A stretch of 9,495 bases of DNA from JBBRNH01 sp038230415 (GTDB lineage Bacteria; Bacteroidota; Bacteroidia; Cytophagales; Spirosomataceae). Shown here piece after piece: positions 1-6,937 of the stretch; the stretch's first letter is position 1, and the number at the start of each line of letters is the position of its first letter. The position numbers and the translations under genes were made by a program. A model generated the notes under the pieces. That model ran no database searches and was not told the DNA's origin. It saw only the letters and a list, made by a program, of their open reading frames with translations. Where the stretch lies: positions 1 to 9,495 of the forward strand of contig JBBRNH010000132.1 of the NCBI GenBank assembly GCA_038230415.1, in the 5' to 3' direction.

Positions 1-2007
1 GGCGTTGAGCCGGGCCGCATCTATGCCCTCGCTCACCATCTCCTGCGCCGACGGAACGCCCGGCAAGTGCTGATGCGCGGCCACGTAACCCGCCACCTCC
101 GCCAGCGGACGCAGCACATAGCCCGGCGCAAAAACCCGGTCACTCCACTCGTTGGGGGTTGAAACCTGCACCCGGTAGCGGCTCAAGATGACCTCCCCCT
201 GACTGTTTACGCTCAGAAAACGGTCGGTGCCGGTGCTGGTCGGGCTGTTGCTGGTGAGCTGGCTCAGGCGCAAACCGCTCGCATCGGGCGCATCGGCTAC
301 CACTTCTAATTTGCTTTTCGGAGCCGAGGTGCCGATGCCCACATTGGCCTTGTGGCCCAGAATAAGCGCGTTGCTGGCCGCTACGAAGGCTCCGGCTCCG
401 ATGGCAGTGGCATTAGTCAGCGGAACGGTATGAGTCTGATTATCAGCTACAAAAACCCCGGCCTCGCTGCCCAGAAAGGTGTTTCCTGATCCCCGGTCGT
501 GCTGGCCGGTGTTGTAGCCGAGATACACGTTATCGTCAGAATCTACCGAAGCCGGGCCAGCCTTATTGCCGACGATGGTGTTGTGGGAGCCGGTGGCAAT
601 GGCCCGTCCGGCATTAACGCCCACGAAGGTGTTGCCTACGCCGGTGGTGGTGTTATAGCCAGCCTGATAGCCGACAAACGTGCTCGAGTCGGCGAGGGCT
701 TTGTATCCCGCCTGATAGCCCAGAAACGTGCTTTGCTGGCCGGTGCTGGTGGTGTATCCTGCTTTGCTGCCCACAAATACGTTGCCCGTCATGGTGTTGA
801 AATACCCCGCCGAATCGCCAACGGCAACAATGTTATGCCCCGTTTGGTTGGTGAAACCTGCCCGCCTTCCCAGTATCACATTAGAATAGCCGGTGGTATT
901 GCCGCTGGCCACACTGACCCCCAAAAACGTATTCGACGAACCCGTTGTGTTGGCGTATCCTGCCGAAAGACCGATAAAGGCATTCGAGGAACCCGTGATA
1001 TTGGCGTATCCCGCAAAATTGCCGATGAACGAGTTATATGTCCCCGTTGTGTTGGCGTATCCTGCCGAATACCCCATAAAGCTATTGGCAAAACCTGTTG
1101 TGTTGGCGTATCCCGCAAAATTGCCAATAAATTCATTTTGGATTCCTGCCGTATTGTTGAAACCGGCAACTGTCCCCAAAAAGACATTGTCGCTGCCAAT
1201 GGTGTTGTAGTAGCCCGCAGAAGTCCCCAAAAACGTATTCTGACCGCCCGTTGTGCTGGAAAATCCGGTATTTGACCCGACAAACGTATTGAAATTACTG
1301 ATCGTATTGGTATAGCCCGCCCAGGTCCCCACAAACGTATTCTGCGACCCGGTTGTGCTGGAAAACCCCGAATACGCTCCCAAAAAGGTGTTTGTATTGC
1401 CGATTGTGGTGTTGTAACCGGCCTGATACCCCAGAAAGGCGTTGTTGGCTCCGGTTGTGGTGAGATAGCCCGCTTTGCTCCCTATAAACACGTTGCCCAA
1501 TGCCTTGTTGTTGTAGCCCGCCGAATCGCCAACGGCCACGCCGTTATGCCCCGTTTGGTTGCCATAGCCCGCCCGGATGCCCACCGCCACATTCGAGTAG
1601 CCGGTAGTATTGGCGTAACCCGCGCTGCTTCCCAAAAAGGCGTTGTATGCACCCGTGGTGTTGCTGTTGCCAGCGTAGCTTCCCAGAAATGTATTCTGGC
1701 TGGCGGTATTGGAAAAGCCGGTATTCACCCCAAAAAAGGCGTTGTCGTTGCCAGAAGTGGTGGTTCGGCCCGCACTCGTGCCAAAAAACGAGTTGTTCTG
1801 CCCGCTGCCGAGACTGTTGCCCGCATAATGGCCCATCACGGCATTGTAGAAACCCGTCAGCGTGGCATTACCCGCGTTGATGCCTACCAGCACGTTGCCC
1901 CCGCCCGGCGTGGCCGACAGGGGAGCAGTTGCCACGTAGTTATTCTGACCCCGCACCGGGAGGGCCAATACAACGCTGATACACAGCAGATAATGGATGA
2001 TTTTCAT
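1..2007 (-). CDS. Secreted 17-residue-repeat surface fibre protein, C-terminus cut by window edge
   Basis: The frame is open from an ATG at 2005-2007 to the left edge, giving 669 codons with no stop. Residues 1-20 form a signal peptide (MKIIHYLL..., cleavage likely after VRG or nearby, before QNNYVA). Residues 35-517 are 28 full units plus one partial unit of a 17-residue repeat with the pattern G..N.FlG..AGy.NTT. Four units (starting at residues 103, 170, 407 and 440) are 16 residues long. A tail-fibre-like NVGIGTSAP linker follows at about 556-564, then a C-terminal module with WSDRVF and HLPGVPSAQEM at about 621-657. Comparison with the paralogue at 5203-6885 suggests roughly 35-40 residues of coiled coil are missing past the edge. 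The gene starts 56 bp after the S74 protein gene and is probably the last visible gene of the operon. Such proteins are probably trimeric surface fibres; adhesion is inferred. No membrane-anchor barrel or catalytic motif is visible. Confidence 0.88.
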   Translation of the reverse strand, partial: MKIIHYLLCISVVLALPVRGQNNYVATAPLSATPGGGNVLVGINAGNATLTGFYNAVMGHYAGNSLGSGQNNSFFGTSAGRTTTSGNDNAFFGVNTGFSNTASQNTFLGSYAGNSNTTGAYNAFLGSSAGYANTTGYSNVAVGIRAGYGNQTGHNGVAVGDSAGYNNKALGNVFIGSKAGYLTTTGANNAFLGYQAGYNTTIGNTNTFLGAYSGFSSTTGSQNTFVGTWAGYTNTISNFNTFVGSNTGFSSTTGGQNTFLGTSAGYYNTIGSDNVFLGTVAGFNNTAGIQNEFIGNFAGYANTTGFANSFMGYSAGYANTTGTYNSFIGNFAGYANITGSSNAFIGLSAGYANTTGSSNTFLGVSVASGNTTGYSNVILGRRAGFTNQTGHNIVAVGDSAGYFNTMTGNVFVGSKAGYTTSTGQQSTFLGYQAGYKALADSSTFVGYQAGYNTTTGVGNTFVGVNAGRAIATGSHNTIVGNKAGPASVDSDDNVYLGYNTGQHDRGSGNTFLGSEAGVFVADNQTHTVPLTNATAIGAGAFVAASNALILGHKANVGIGTSAPKSKLEVVADAPDASGLRLSQLTSNSPTSTGTDRFLSVNSQGEVILSRYRVQVSTPNEWSDRVFAPGYVLRPLAEVAGYVAAHQHLPGVPSAQEMVSEGIDAARLNA
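691..891 (-). repeat. Four-unit higher-order repeat cassette, copy B
   Basis: Encodes residues 373-439. It matches the cassette at 1402-1602 unit by unit, including the short 16-residue unit in third place and the shared DNA around the GHN.VAVGDSAG unit (ccgaatcgccaacggc and ttatgccccgtttggttg in both). The two copies are offset by 711 bp, which is fourteen units. Confidence 0.8.
1402..1602 (-). repeat. Four-unit higher-order repeat cassette, copy A
   Basis: Encodes residues 136-202 of the left-edge surface protein. The units carry, in order, GYSNVAVG..AG, GHN.VAVGDSAG, a 16-residue unit with GNVFIGSKAG, and a unit with AFLGYQAGY. The same ordered set recurs at 691-891, showing duplication at a scale above the single 17-residue unit. 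Confidence 0.8.
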
Positions 2008-2063
2008 GGAGAAAAAGAGAGAAAAGATGTAAAACCCGAATGGAGAAAATTACTTGTGGCCTG

Positions 2064-3686
2064 TTACCGGACCGCTACGGTGCGCCGACGACCTGTCAGC
2101 ATCGCTTCTATGGCCCGAAGCCGGGCTTCAACGGCAGCGAGTTGGGCTTTCAACTGCTCATTTTCATGAATCAGTCCCTGCACCCCGGCTAAGGTAACGG
2201 CGGTAAAATCGTGGCTTGCCAGCAGAGTATCGCAGCCGATGGTGCCGAGACCATCGTGGCCGAACCGGGCGTAGAAATCCTGGGCCATCGGGCCATAGTG
2301 TCTTTTGTCGGGCTGGCCTTTGTAGTTCCAGCTACCAAGTCTGAGGGAGCTGAGTTTGAGTAGTACCCCGGCGTAGTTCAGGGGGCGAAAGTTTTCTTTT
2401 TTAGTTGAATCGGAGATAGACGACCAGGAGTTCTCGCCCGGTTCGAGGAGAGCCGCCGTCAGATTTCCGGTGGCATCGTTGTAGGCGGTGATAAAGCGAA
2501 ACCCGCCCCGAAACCGGGCCGTGAATTGGTTGTTGAGATAGCCGGCGGTGCCGTTGATAACCGATACCGTAGTCTCATGATCGCCAAGGGCCATAGCCCC
2601 CGCCCCGGTACCCGTTGATACGCCCGACCCGATGGCGGTAGAGAACACACCTTTGGCCGTATTGCGGTAGCCTAATGCCGACGAGAAGTTGGCACTGGTG
2701 GTGTTCTCCGAGCCGAGGGCCGTTGATAAATACCCGCTGGCAACATTGGCCGAGCCGAACGCCGACGCGCTGTTGCCGGCAACGACATTGCTGAACCCTA
2801 CCGCCGACGAGTAATCACCACCAACGGTATTGTCTCGCCCCAACGCCGATGCGTAATCACCCCCGACCGTGTTGTTGAGACCCTGCGCCGAAGCAACAAT
2901 CCCACTGGCGGTGTTGCCCCCGCCGAGGGCAACTGACGTGATGCCGCTGGCTACGTTGCCTCTGCCAAGAGCCGATGCCTGCTGCCCGCTGGCGGTGTTG
3001 GTATGGCCCAGCGCGGTAGAATACAAACCCGCCCGGCTCAACGCACCCATTGCCAGATTACCACTCAGCAAAACGCCCTTTTTGGTATCGAACTGAATGG
3101 CGTTGCCAAAGGCAATATCGGGCGTGGCCGGACTACTGGTATCAACATAAACCTCGCGCCACCGCAGCCGAAAACCCCGCCCCACGATGCCATCGCCGTC
3201 GGAACTGAACCCGATGAAAAGCTGAAACCCAGGCACGAAAAAGGGCGCGGGCAGGGCATTTCCCGAAAAGGTGAGCGCGTTGCCAGCCGCGTCGTAAATG
3301 ATAACCCTGTCGTCGGCGGTCTCGGTGTCTAAATCCTCGAACACCACTTCATAGCCCGAAACCGACCCGTTGTACTGGATTTGCTGAATACAGTCGGTGT
3401 TGGCCGCGTAGTTATTATCGCCACCGGGGTCTTTCATAATGCCCGCATGACTGCCCAGAATGGGGGCGGGCGATGCACAACTCAGCGTATGGACGCTGGC
3501 GTTGGGGTCGGCAATGGTAAAACTGAATTTCTGTTGCACCAGAAAGCCGTTGCGGGTATAAATTTCTAAATCCTGCCGGGGAGCCAGCCCTCTGGGGGCG
3601 TTCAGGCCCATCTGGGCCAGCAGGGTATGGGCCGGGGTCAGAGTAAGGCATAAACCCCAAAGCAGGAGTTGGTTGATGTGTTTCAT
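2064..3686 (-). CDS. Secreted CUB-like / YadA-head / peptidase S74 chaperone protein
   Basis: 540 residues. Residues 1-24 are a signal peptide (MKHINQLLLWG..., cleavage before Q25). Residues about 69-177 look like a CUB domain: paired cysteines C70 and C99, a DPGG...Y..NTDC stretch, a DDRVIIYD motif, an FSGNALP motif and a closing GFRLRW. Residues 225-350 are nine 14-residue YadA-type head repeats (sALG..NtAsG). The C-terminal part, from about 420, is a peptidase S74 (intramolecular chaperone, ICA) domain. It begins at SDSTKK, with the Ser425/Lys430 pair spaced as in the known Ser-Lys dyad, continues through YGPMAQDF, and ends in a coiled coil (about 506-530). In characterised family members the chaperone drives trimer folding and then cuts itself off just before the serine, which here would release about 116 residues. 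The start is 11 bp after the flavoenzyme stop, so the two are cotranscribed. No C-terminal barrel or type IX secretion signal is visible. A trimeric surface fibre is inferred. Confidence 0.88.
   Translation of the reverse strand: MKHINQLLLWGLCLTLTPAHTLLAQMGLNAPRGLAPRQDLEIYTRNGFLVQQKFSFTIADPNASVHTLSCASPAPILGSHAGIMKDPGGDNNYAANTDCIQQIQYNGSVSGYEVVFEDLDTETADDRVIIYDAAGNALTFSGNALPAPFFVPGFQLFIGFSSDGDGIVGRGFRLRWREVYVDTSSPATPDIAFGNAIQFDTKKGVLLSGNLAMGALSRAGLYSTALGHTNTASGQQASALGRGNVASGITSVALGGGNTASGIVASAQGLNNTVGGDYASALGRDNTVGGDYSSAVGFSNVVAGNSASAFGSANVASGYLSTALGSENTTSANFSSALGYRNTAKGVFSTAIGSGVSTGTGAGAMALGDHETTVSVINGTAGYLNNQFTARFRGGFRFITAYNDATGNLTAALLEPGENSWSSISDSTKKENFRPLNYAGVLLKLSSLRLGSWNYKGQPDKRHYGPMAQDFYARFGHDGLGTIGCDTLLASHDFTAVTLAGVQGLIHENEQLKAQLAAVEARLRAIEAMLTGRRRTVAVR
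2112..2414 (-). other. Peptidase S74 (ICA) chaperone region with Ser-Lys dyad
   Basis: Residues 425-525 of the S74 protein. Ser425 (codon 2412-2414) and Lys430 sit five residues apart, as in self-cleaving phage tailspike and endosialidase chaperones. The usual S-D-x-R-x-K consensus appears as S-D-S-T-K-K, so the arginine is replaced by threonine. Cleavage N-terminal to Ser425 is predicted from the family, not shown here. Confidence 0.75.
2637..3014 (-). repeat. Coding array of nine 42-nt (14-residue) YadA-head units
   Basis: Encodes residues 225-350 of the S74 protein. Units follow ALG..N.ASG...S, the classic YadA/Hep_Hag head pattern that folds as a left-handed parallel beta-roll in trimers. 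The copies are more diverged than the 51-nt units of the flanking proteins; two adjacent units carry the same NTVGGDY core. Confidence 0.87.
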
Positions 3687-3697
3687 GGCCGTATGGA

Positions 3698-5158
3698 TTA
3701 CAATTTTTGGGGATTAGTCAGGGCTGCTACCGGCTCCTGCAGCAACGAATAGTTTTCGTGCTGCCCCGTCTCCTGCACCAACGGAATGCCCGGCACGGGT
3801 GCTGCTGTTCTGGTAGCTATGCGGATGTTCGCAGCCGTTAATACGCGCCAGAGTATGCGGGGATGAAACAGGGTTGCCGGTGGTTTCATCAGGCTCATCA
3901 CATTCAGGAAAGCCTTGCCCACCACGGCATCCTGTTGCGTAACCCGCTGAATACGGGTGATATAATGACCAATCAGCGTGCCAGCCAGGGTACGTTGTCC
4001 GGTAGTTTCGGGGTAACGCAGGTCTTCGCCCACAGCCAGTTGCCACGGCGTATCAACCACGCCCGCTGCCCGTCCGAAAAAGCGTTTTGCCAGTTTGTCA
4101 TCCGGCGTACCGATGGTCAGCACCTCATCTAAAGCAACCGCCTGCAAGGCAGCCGAAGTCATGCCCTGCCCGTATGTCGGGTTGAAACTGCACAGGGCAT
4201 CGCCCAGCACCAAAAAACCCAGGGGAAAGCGGGACATCTTTTCGTAATGTCGGCGCAGGCTCGACGAAAATCGGTACGGCACCACATCGGTCAGGGCTTC
4301 ACTTTGGCTGATAATATCATAAATATCGGGCATGGGCAGCGTGCGGACGAACTCGGCAAACCCGGCTTCGTCCATCAAGGCACTCTCGTTGTGCCAGCCG
4401 CCCACCGATACCATCCAGCGGTTGCCCTCGATGGGCATAATGGCACCAAAGCGTTTTTCGGCGGGAGCCTCCGGGGTGTGCAAAAACCAGTTGCGGCTCC
4501 GGGGGTCAGCCGGGTCACGTTTGTAGGTTCGGGTGGCATAGCCCACTTTTGCTTTCACCTCGGTAATGGAAGGCGCATCGTAACCCATTTTTTGCAGCCA
4601 TTGCGGGCTATGCGAGCCGCGCCCGGTGGCATCCACCACGAGGTCGGCATGTAAGGTGTTGGTGTTGGTAGCACGGCTGTTGGTCAACACCACGCCTGTC
4701 ACCCGTTGTTTATCGGGCGAGAAACCCAGCCCCTGCACCGCGCAACTGTCAACAAGGCTCACATTGGGCAGGGCCAGTACCCGTTCGCGCACGAAATGTT
4801 CGAGCAGGGGGCGGCTCATGGTTACGGCGGGCAGGTTCATCTCAACCGTTTTTTTATAACCACCGTGAGTGTACCAGACCATGTCTTGTCCAAAGTCGCA
4901 GACGTTAGCCCCCGCCCCGGCCAGTGCTTGTTTTAAGTCGGGGAAGTAGTTTATCATGGCCTGAAAACCACCCGGCAACAGGCCATGCAGGTGCTGGGTT
5001 TGGGGTTGCCCGTGCCGCGATTCGGGTTCACGGTTCACGGGGTCGCGCTCTACAATGGTAACGCTCTGGTAGTGCCTGCTCAACACACGGGCAGTCATCA
5101 GCCCGGCAATGCTGGCCCCCATCACAATGGCATGGGCGCGTTGGTTGGTTGTGGTCAT
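3698..5158 (-). CDS. FAD-dependent monooxygenase/epoxidase, LasC/MonCI-like
   Basis: 486 residues, a usual length for group-A flavin monooxygenases and the related polyether epoxidases. The N-terminal Rossmann motif is GASIAG (14-19), with serine in place of the middle glycine, followed by VERD with Glu37 placed to bind the adenosine ribose. RHGQPQTQHLHGLLPGG (48-64) matches the R-x-G-x-PQ-x-x-H-x-H-x-L-L segment common in LasC/MonCI-like enzymes. DATGRGS (176-182) and LVLGDALCSFNPTYGQGM (317-333 region, Asp320) form the second FAD-binding part. No signal peptide is visible, so it should act in the cytoplasm, using FAD, probably NAD(P)H, and O2. The substrate is unknown. The gene lies 44 bp after the upstream repeat-protein gene and 11 bp before the S74 protein gene, so cotranscription is likely, yet neither neighbour suggests a substrate. 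A reductase or a halogenase-like role is less likely but not excluded. Confidence 0.82.
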   Translation of the reverse strand: MTTTNQRAHAIVMGASIAGLMTARVLSRHYQSVTIVERDPVNREPESRHGQPQTQHLHGLLPGGFQAMINYFPDLKQALAGAGANVCDFGQDMVWYTHGGYKKTVEMNLPAVTMSRPLLEHFVRERVLALPNVSLVDSCAVQGLGFSPDKQRVTGVVLTNSRATNTNTLHADLVVDATGRGSHSPQWLQKMGYDAPSITEVKAKVGYATRTYKRDPADPRSRNWFLHTPEAPAEKRFGAIMPIEGNRWMVSVGGWHNESALMDEAGFAEFVRTLPMPDIYDIISQSEALTDVVPYRFSSSLRRHYEKMSRFPLGFLVLGDALCSFNPTYGQGMTSAALQAVALDEVLTIGTPDDKLAKRFFGRAAGVVDTPWQLAVGEDLRYPETTGQRTLAGTLIGHYITRIQRVTQQDAVVGKAFLNVMSLMKPPATLFHPRILWRVLTAANIRIATRTAAPVPGIPLVQETGQHENYSLLQEPVAALTNPQKL

Positions 5159-5202
5159 GGTTGTAAAAGGGGAGGGGTCCCCGACGGATCGGTGGAGAAG
5201 GC

Positions 5203-6885
5203 TTATTTTTTGTTATTCTTTATCAGGATACTCACCTGCTGGCGCAAAACCGCTACTTCGTTTTGTTGAGCAATCAGGTAGAGCGTCAGTTCCTCGATTT
5301 TCTCAAGCAGTTTGGCGTTGAGCAAAGCCGCGTCCATACCCTGGCTCGCCATCTCCTGAGCCGAGGGAACGCCCGGCAAGTGCTGATTGACCGCCACATA
5401 CCGGGCCACCTCACCCAGTGGCCGTAGTTGGTAGGCAGGGGCAAACACCTTATCGCTCCACTCATCGGCCCGGCTGACCTGCACCCGGTAGCGGCTTAAT
5501 ATCACCCGGCCTTCAGCGTCCACGCTCAGAAAACGGTCGGTATTATACGCAGTGGGAGACGCGCTGTTGAGGTTCGCTAACCGAAGCCCGCTTTGGCCTT
5601 CGGCACCGGCAGTTAACACCAAATACTCCTGCTCATCGGCGTGCAGATCAACCCGTTGAGAAAACTTCAACCGCCCCTGATTCCGCACGTTGATGGTGCC
5701 GCGCACATCCAGCGCGTATGCCGGGGCCGTTACGCCAATACCGACGTTGGTGCTGAGCGTGGTGTCGCCCAGCACAATGGCGTTACTGATAGCGACGAGC
5801 GCGTTGGCTCCGATGGCGGCTGCGTTGGTGAGACTGGTGAGACCCGTCAGGGCATCGGCTCCGAAGCCGAGAAACGTATTGCCCGATCCGGTTATATTGA
5901 CCGAACCCGTAGCACCGCCGATGAATACATTGTTGACACCCGTTGTGGTTGCGTTGCCGGCGTAGGAGCCGATAAATGAATTATAGGTGCCGGTTGTGTT
6001 GACAATCCCCGAATTGAACCCGAAAAACAAGTTGGCCGACCCTGTCGTGTTGTTATAGCCCGCCGAAAGACCCATGAATTCGTTGTACGTCCCCGTTGTA
6101 TTTTTATAACCGGCCTGGCTGCCGATGAATACATTGGCCGCACCCGTGGTGTTATAACGACCGGCATCAGTCCCCAGAAACGCATTGTAGGTTCCGGTAG
6201 TGCTGGTAAAGCCCGCTTTGGAACCGACGAACATATTGCCCGATGCGGTGTTGTTGAACCCTGCCGAATCGCCCAGCATGACGTTGAAACTACCGCCAAC
6301 GTTGGAATAACTGGCTGCCGCGCCTAAGGCCACATTCCCCGAACCCTTTTGGTTACTGAACCCGGCATACCGGCCCACGCTCGTATTTTGCTGGCCTTTG
6401 GTGTTGTTATGGCCCGCGAAAAAGCCCAAAAATGAGTTGTAATTACCTACGGTATTGGACTGTCCGGCGTAATACCCCAGAAACGTATTGAACGCCCCCG
6501 TGCTGTTGTTCTGACCGGCTCCCGCCCCTACAAACACATTGACGCTGCCGGTCATCAAACTATTGCCCGCCCCCGGCCCGACCAGTGTGTTGTACGTGCC
6601 TGGCGGAGTGGCGGAATTGGCCGTGTTAGCCACGTAATTGGTTTGGGCCTGAGCCGACACACCAAGCAAACTCCCGGCAATCATCAGAAGCAACTGCTTT
6701 GGAGTATCTCGCTTCTGATAATGAACCCATTGCGTGGCAAAAATGGCACTGAGTAAGGCCAGAATTACGCCAACGGGCGGGGTGTCGTGCCAGAGCCAGA
6801 CAGGGCCGTCGGTACTGAATTTGATAGCAAGGGCGAGCAAACCACAGACGATGGTTGCCGACATAAACAGGTTTCGCTTTTTCAT
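5203..6885 (-). CDS. 17-residue-repeat surface fibre protein with N-terminal membrane segments
   Basis: 560 residues, paralogue of the left-edge protein. The N-terminus is unusual: hydrophobic segments at about 5-23 and 36-53, a positively charged HYQKRDTPK loop, then a third hydrophobic stretch (about 64-79) ending in an AQA|Q signal-peptidase-like site before QTNYVA, where the paralogue's mature part also begins. Residues 96-343 hold 14 repeats plus a partial one (one of 16 residues, at 215). A NVGIG.TAP linker follows at about 380-388, then RFLSVD.EG, a WSDKVF module (476-481), HLPGVPSAQEM (502-512), and a C-terminal coiled coil (LLEKIEELTLYLIAQQ, 525-540). This C-terminal module is common in Bacteroidota fibre-like proteins. 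It lacks the S74 Ser-Lys motif but may play a similar trimerising role (inference). The ATG at 6883-6885 is supported by a promoter about 25 bp upstream. It is probably the first gene of the operon. Confidence 0.87.
   Translation of the reverse strand: MKKRNLFMSATIVCGLLALAIKFSTDGPVWLWHDTPPVGVILALLSAIFATQWVHYQKRDTPKQLLLMIAGSLLGVSAQAQTNYVANTANSATPPGTYNTLVGPGAGNSLMTGSVNVFVGAGAGQNNSTGAFNTFLGYYAGQSNTVGNYNSFLGFFAGHNNTKGQQNTSVGRYAGFSNQKGSGNVALGAAASYSNVGGSFNVMLGDSAGFNNTASGNMFVGSKAGFTSTTGTYNAFLGTDAGRYNTTGAANVFIGSQAGYKNTTGTYNEFMGLSAGYNNTTGSANLFFGFNSGIVNTTGTYNSFIGSYAGNATTTGVNNVFIGGATGSVNITGSGNTFLGFGADALTGLTSLTNAAAIGANALVAISNAIVLGDTTLSTNVGIGVTAPAYALDVRGTINVRNQGRLKFSQRVDLHADEQEYLVLTAGAEGQSGLRLANLNSASPTAYNTDRFLSVDAEGRVILSRYRVQVSRADEWSDKVFAPAYQLRPLGEVARYVAVNQHLPGVPSAQEMASQGMDAALLNAKLLEKIEELTLYLIAQQNEVAVLRQQVSILIKNNKK
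5857..6600 (-). repeat. Coding array of 51-nt (17-residue) units in the second paralogue
   Basis: Encodes residues 96-343, with 14 units plus a partial one. Unit 8 (from residue 215) has 16 residues and carries GNMFVGSKAG just after a GDSAG unit. The same GDSAG then short GSKAG order occurs twice in the left-edge paralogue, so this break in register is a shared, inherited feature. Units are more diverged here than in the left-edge array. Confidence 0.87.
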
Positions 6886-6910
6886 GATTGGTTTATGGTA
6901 AAAGGCACGG

Positions 6911-6937
6911 CAAACCTATCAGGAACCCACAGGGCAA
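6911..6937 (-). promoter_or_regulatory. Candidate Bacteroidota promoter of the surface-protein operon
   Basis: On the minus strand TAGGTTTG (6911-6918) is a perfect match to the Bacteroidota -7 element TAnnTTTG. A TTG lies 16 bases upstream (6935-6937), slightly closer than the usual spacing of the -33 element. Transcription would start near 6904, giving a short leader of about 20 bases before the ATG at 6885. The A/T-rich leader without a Shine-Dalgarno sequence fits the phylum. No regulator-binding palindrome stands out in the 6886-7030 gap. Confidence 0.55.

Larger units (their letters stand above)
457..1905 (-). repeat. Coding tandem array of 51-nt (17-residue) units
   Basis: This array of 28 full units and one partial unit encodes residues 35-517 of the left-edge surface protein. 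The consensus is G-x-x-N-x-F-[LIV]-G-x-x-A-G-[YF]-x-N-T-T. Some neighbouring units are almost identical in DNA: the 20-base string cccgttgtgttggcgtatcc occurs at 941 and 1043, and one- or two-base variants occur at 992 and 1094, all exactly 51 bp apart. The period keeps the reading frame, so gain or loss of units would not break the protein. Confidence 0.9.

Noticed and set aside
499..1275. Long plus-strand open frame of 258 codons
   Set aside because: It lies antisense to the 51-nt repeat array; the periodic DNA keeps other frames open. Its product shows repetitive low-quality sequence with no family resemblance, while the minus-strand frame has a signal peptide and a recognisable repeat.
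457..1905. Regular repeats that could be mistaken for a CRISPR array
   Set aside because: The period is exactly 51 bp, in frame, with a conserved protein pattern across the whole unit; there are no identical repeats separated by unique spacers.
2045..2052. Weak -7-like element (TAATTTTC) before the left-edge gene
   Set aside because: It misses the last consensus base and has no TTG at a suitable distance upstream, so a separate promoter is not supported.
1546..2169. Plus-strand open frame of 207 codons spanning two minus-strand genes
   Set aside because: It crosses the gap between the S74 gene and the left-edge gene on the opposite strand and has no recognisable domain.
5159..5202. Possible terminator hairpin between the repeat-protein and flavoenzyme genes
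   Set aside because: Only a tiny GGGG-A-CCCC fold is possible, without a convincing stem and terminal T run, so read-through is more likely.
6258..6272. GDSAG motif resembling the active-site GDSGG of trypsin-like proteases
   Set aside because: It is one variant of the G..AG position of the 17-residue repeat; no catalytic His/Asp context exists. The same variant occurs twice in the paralogue.
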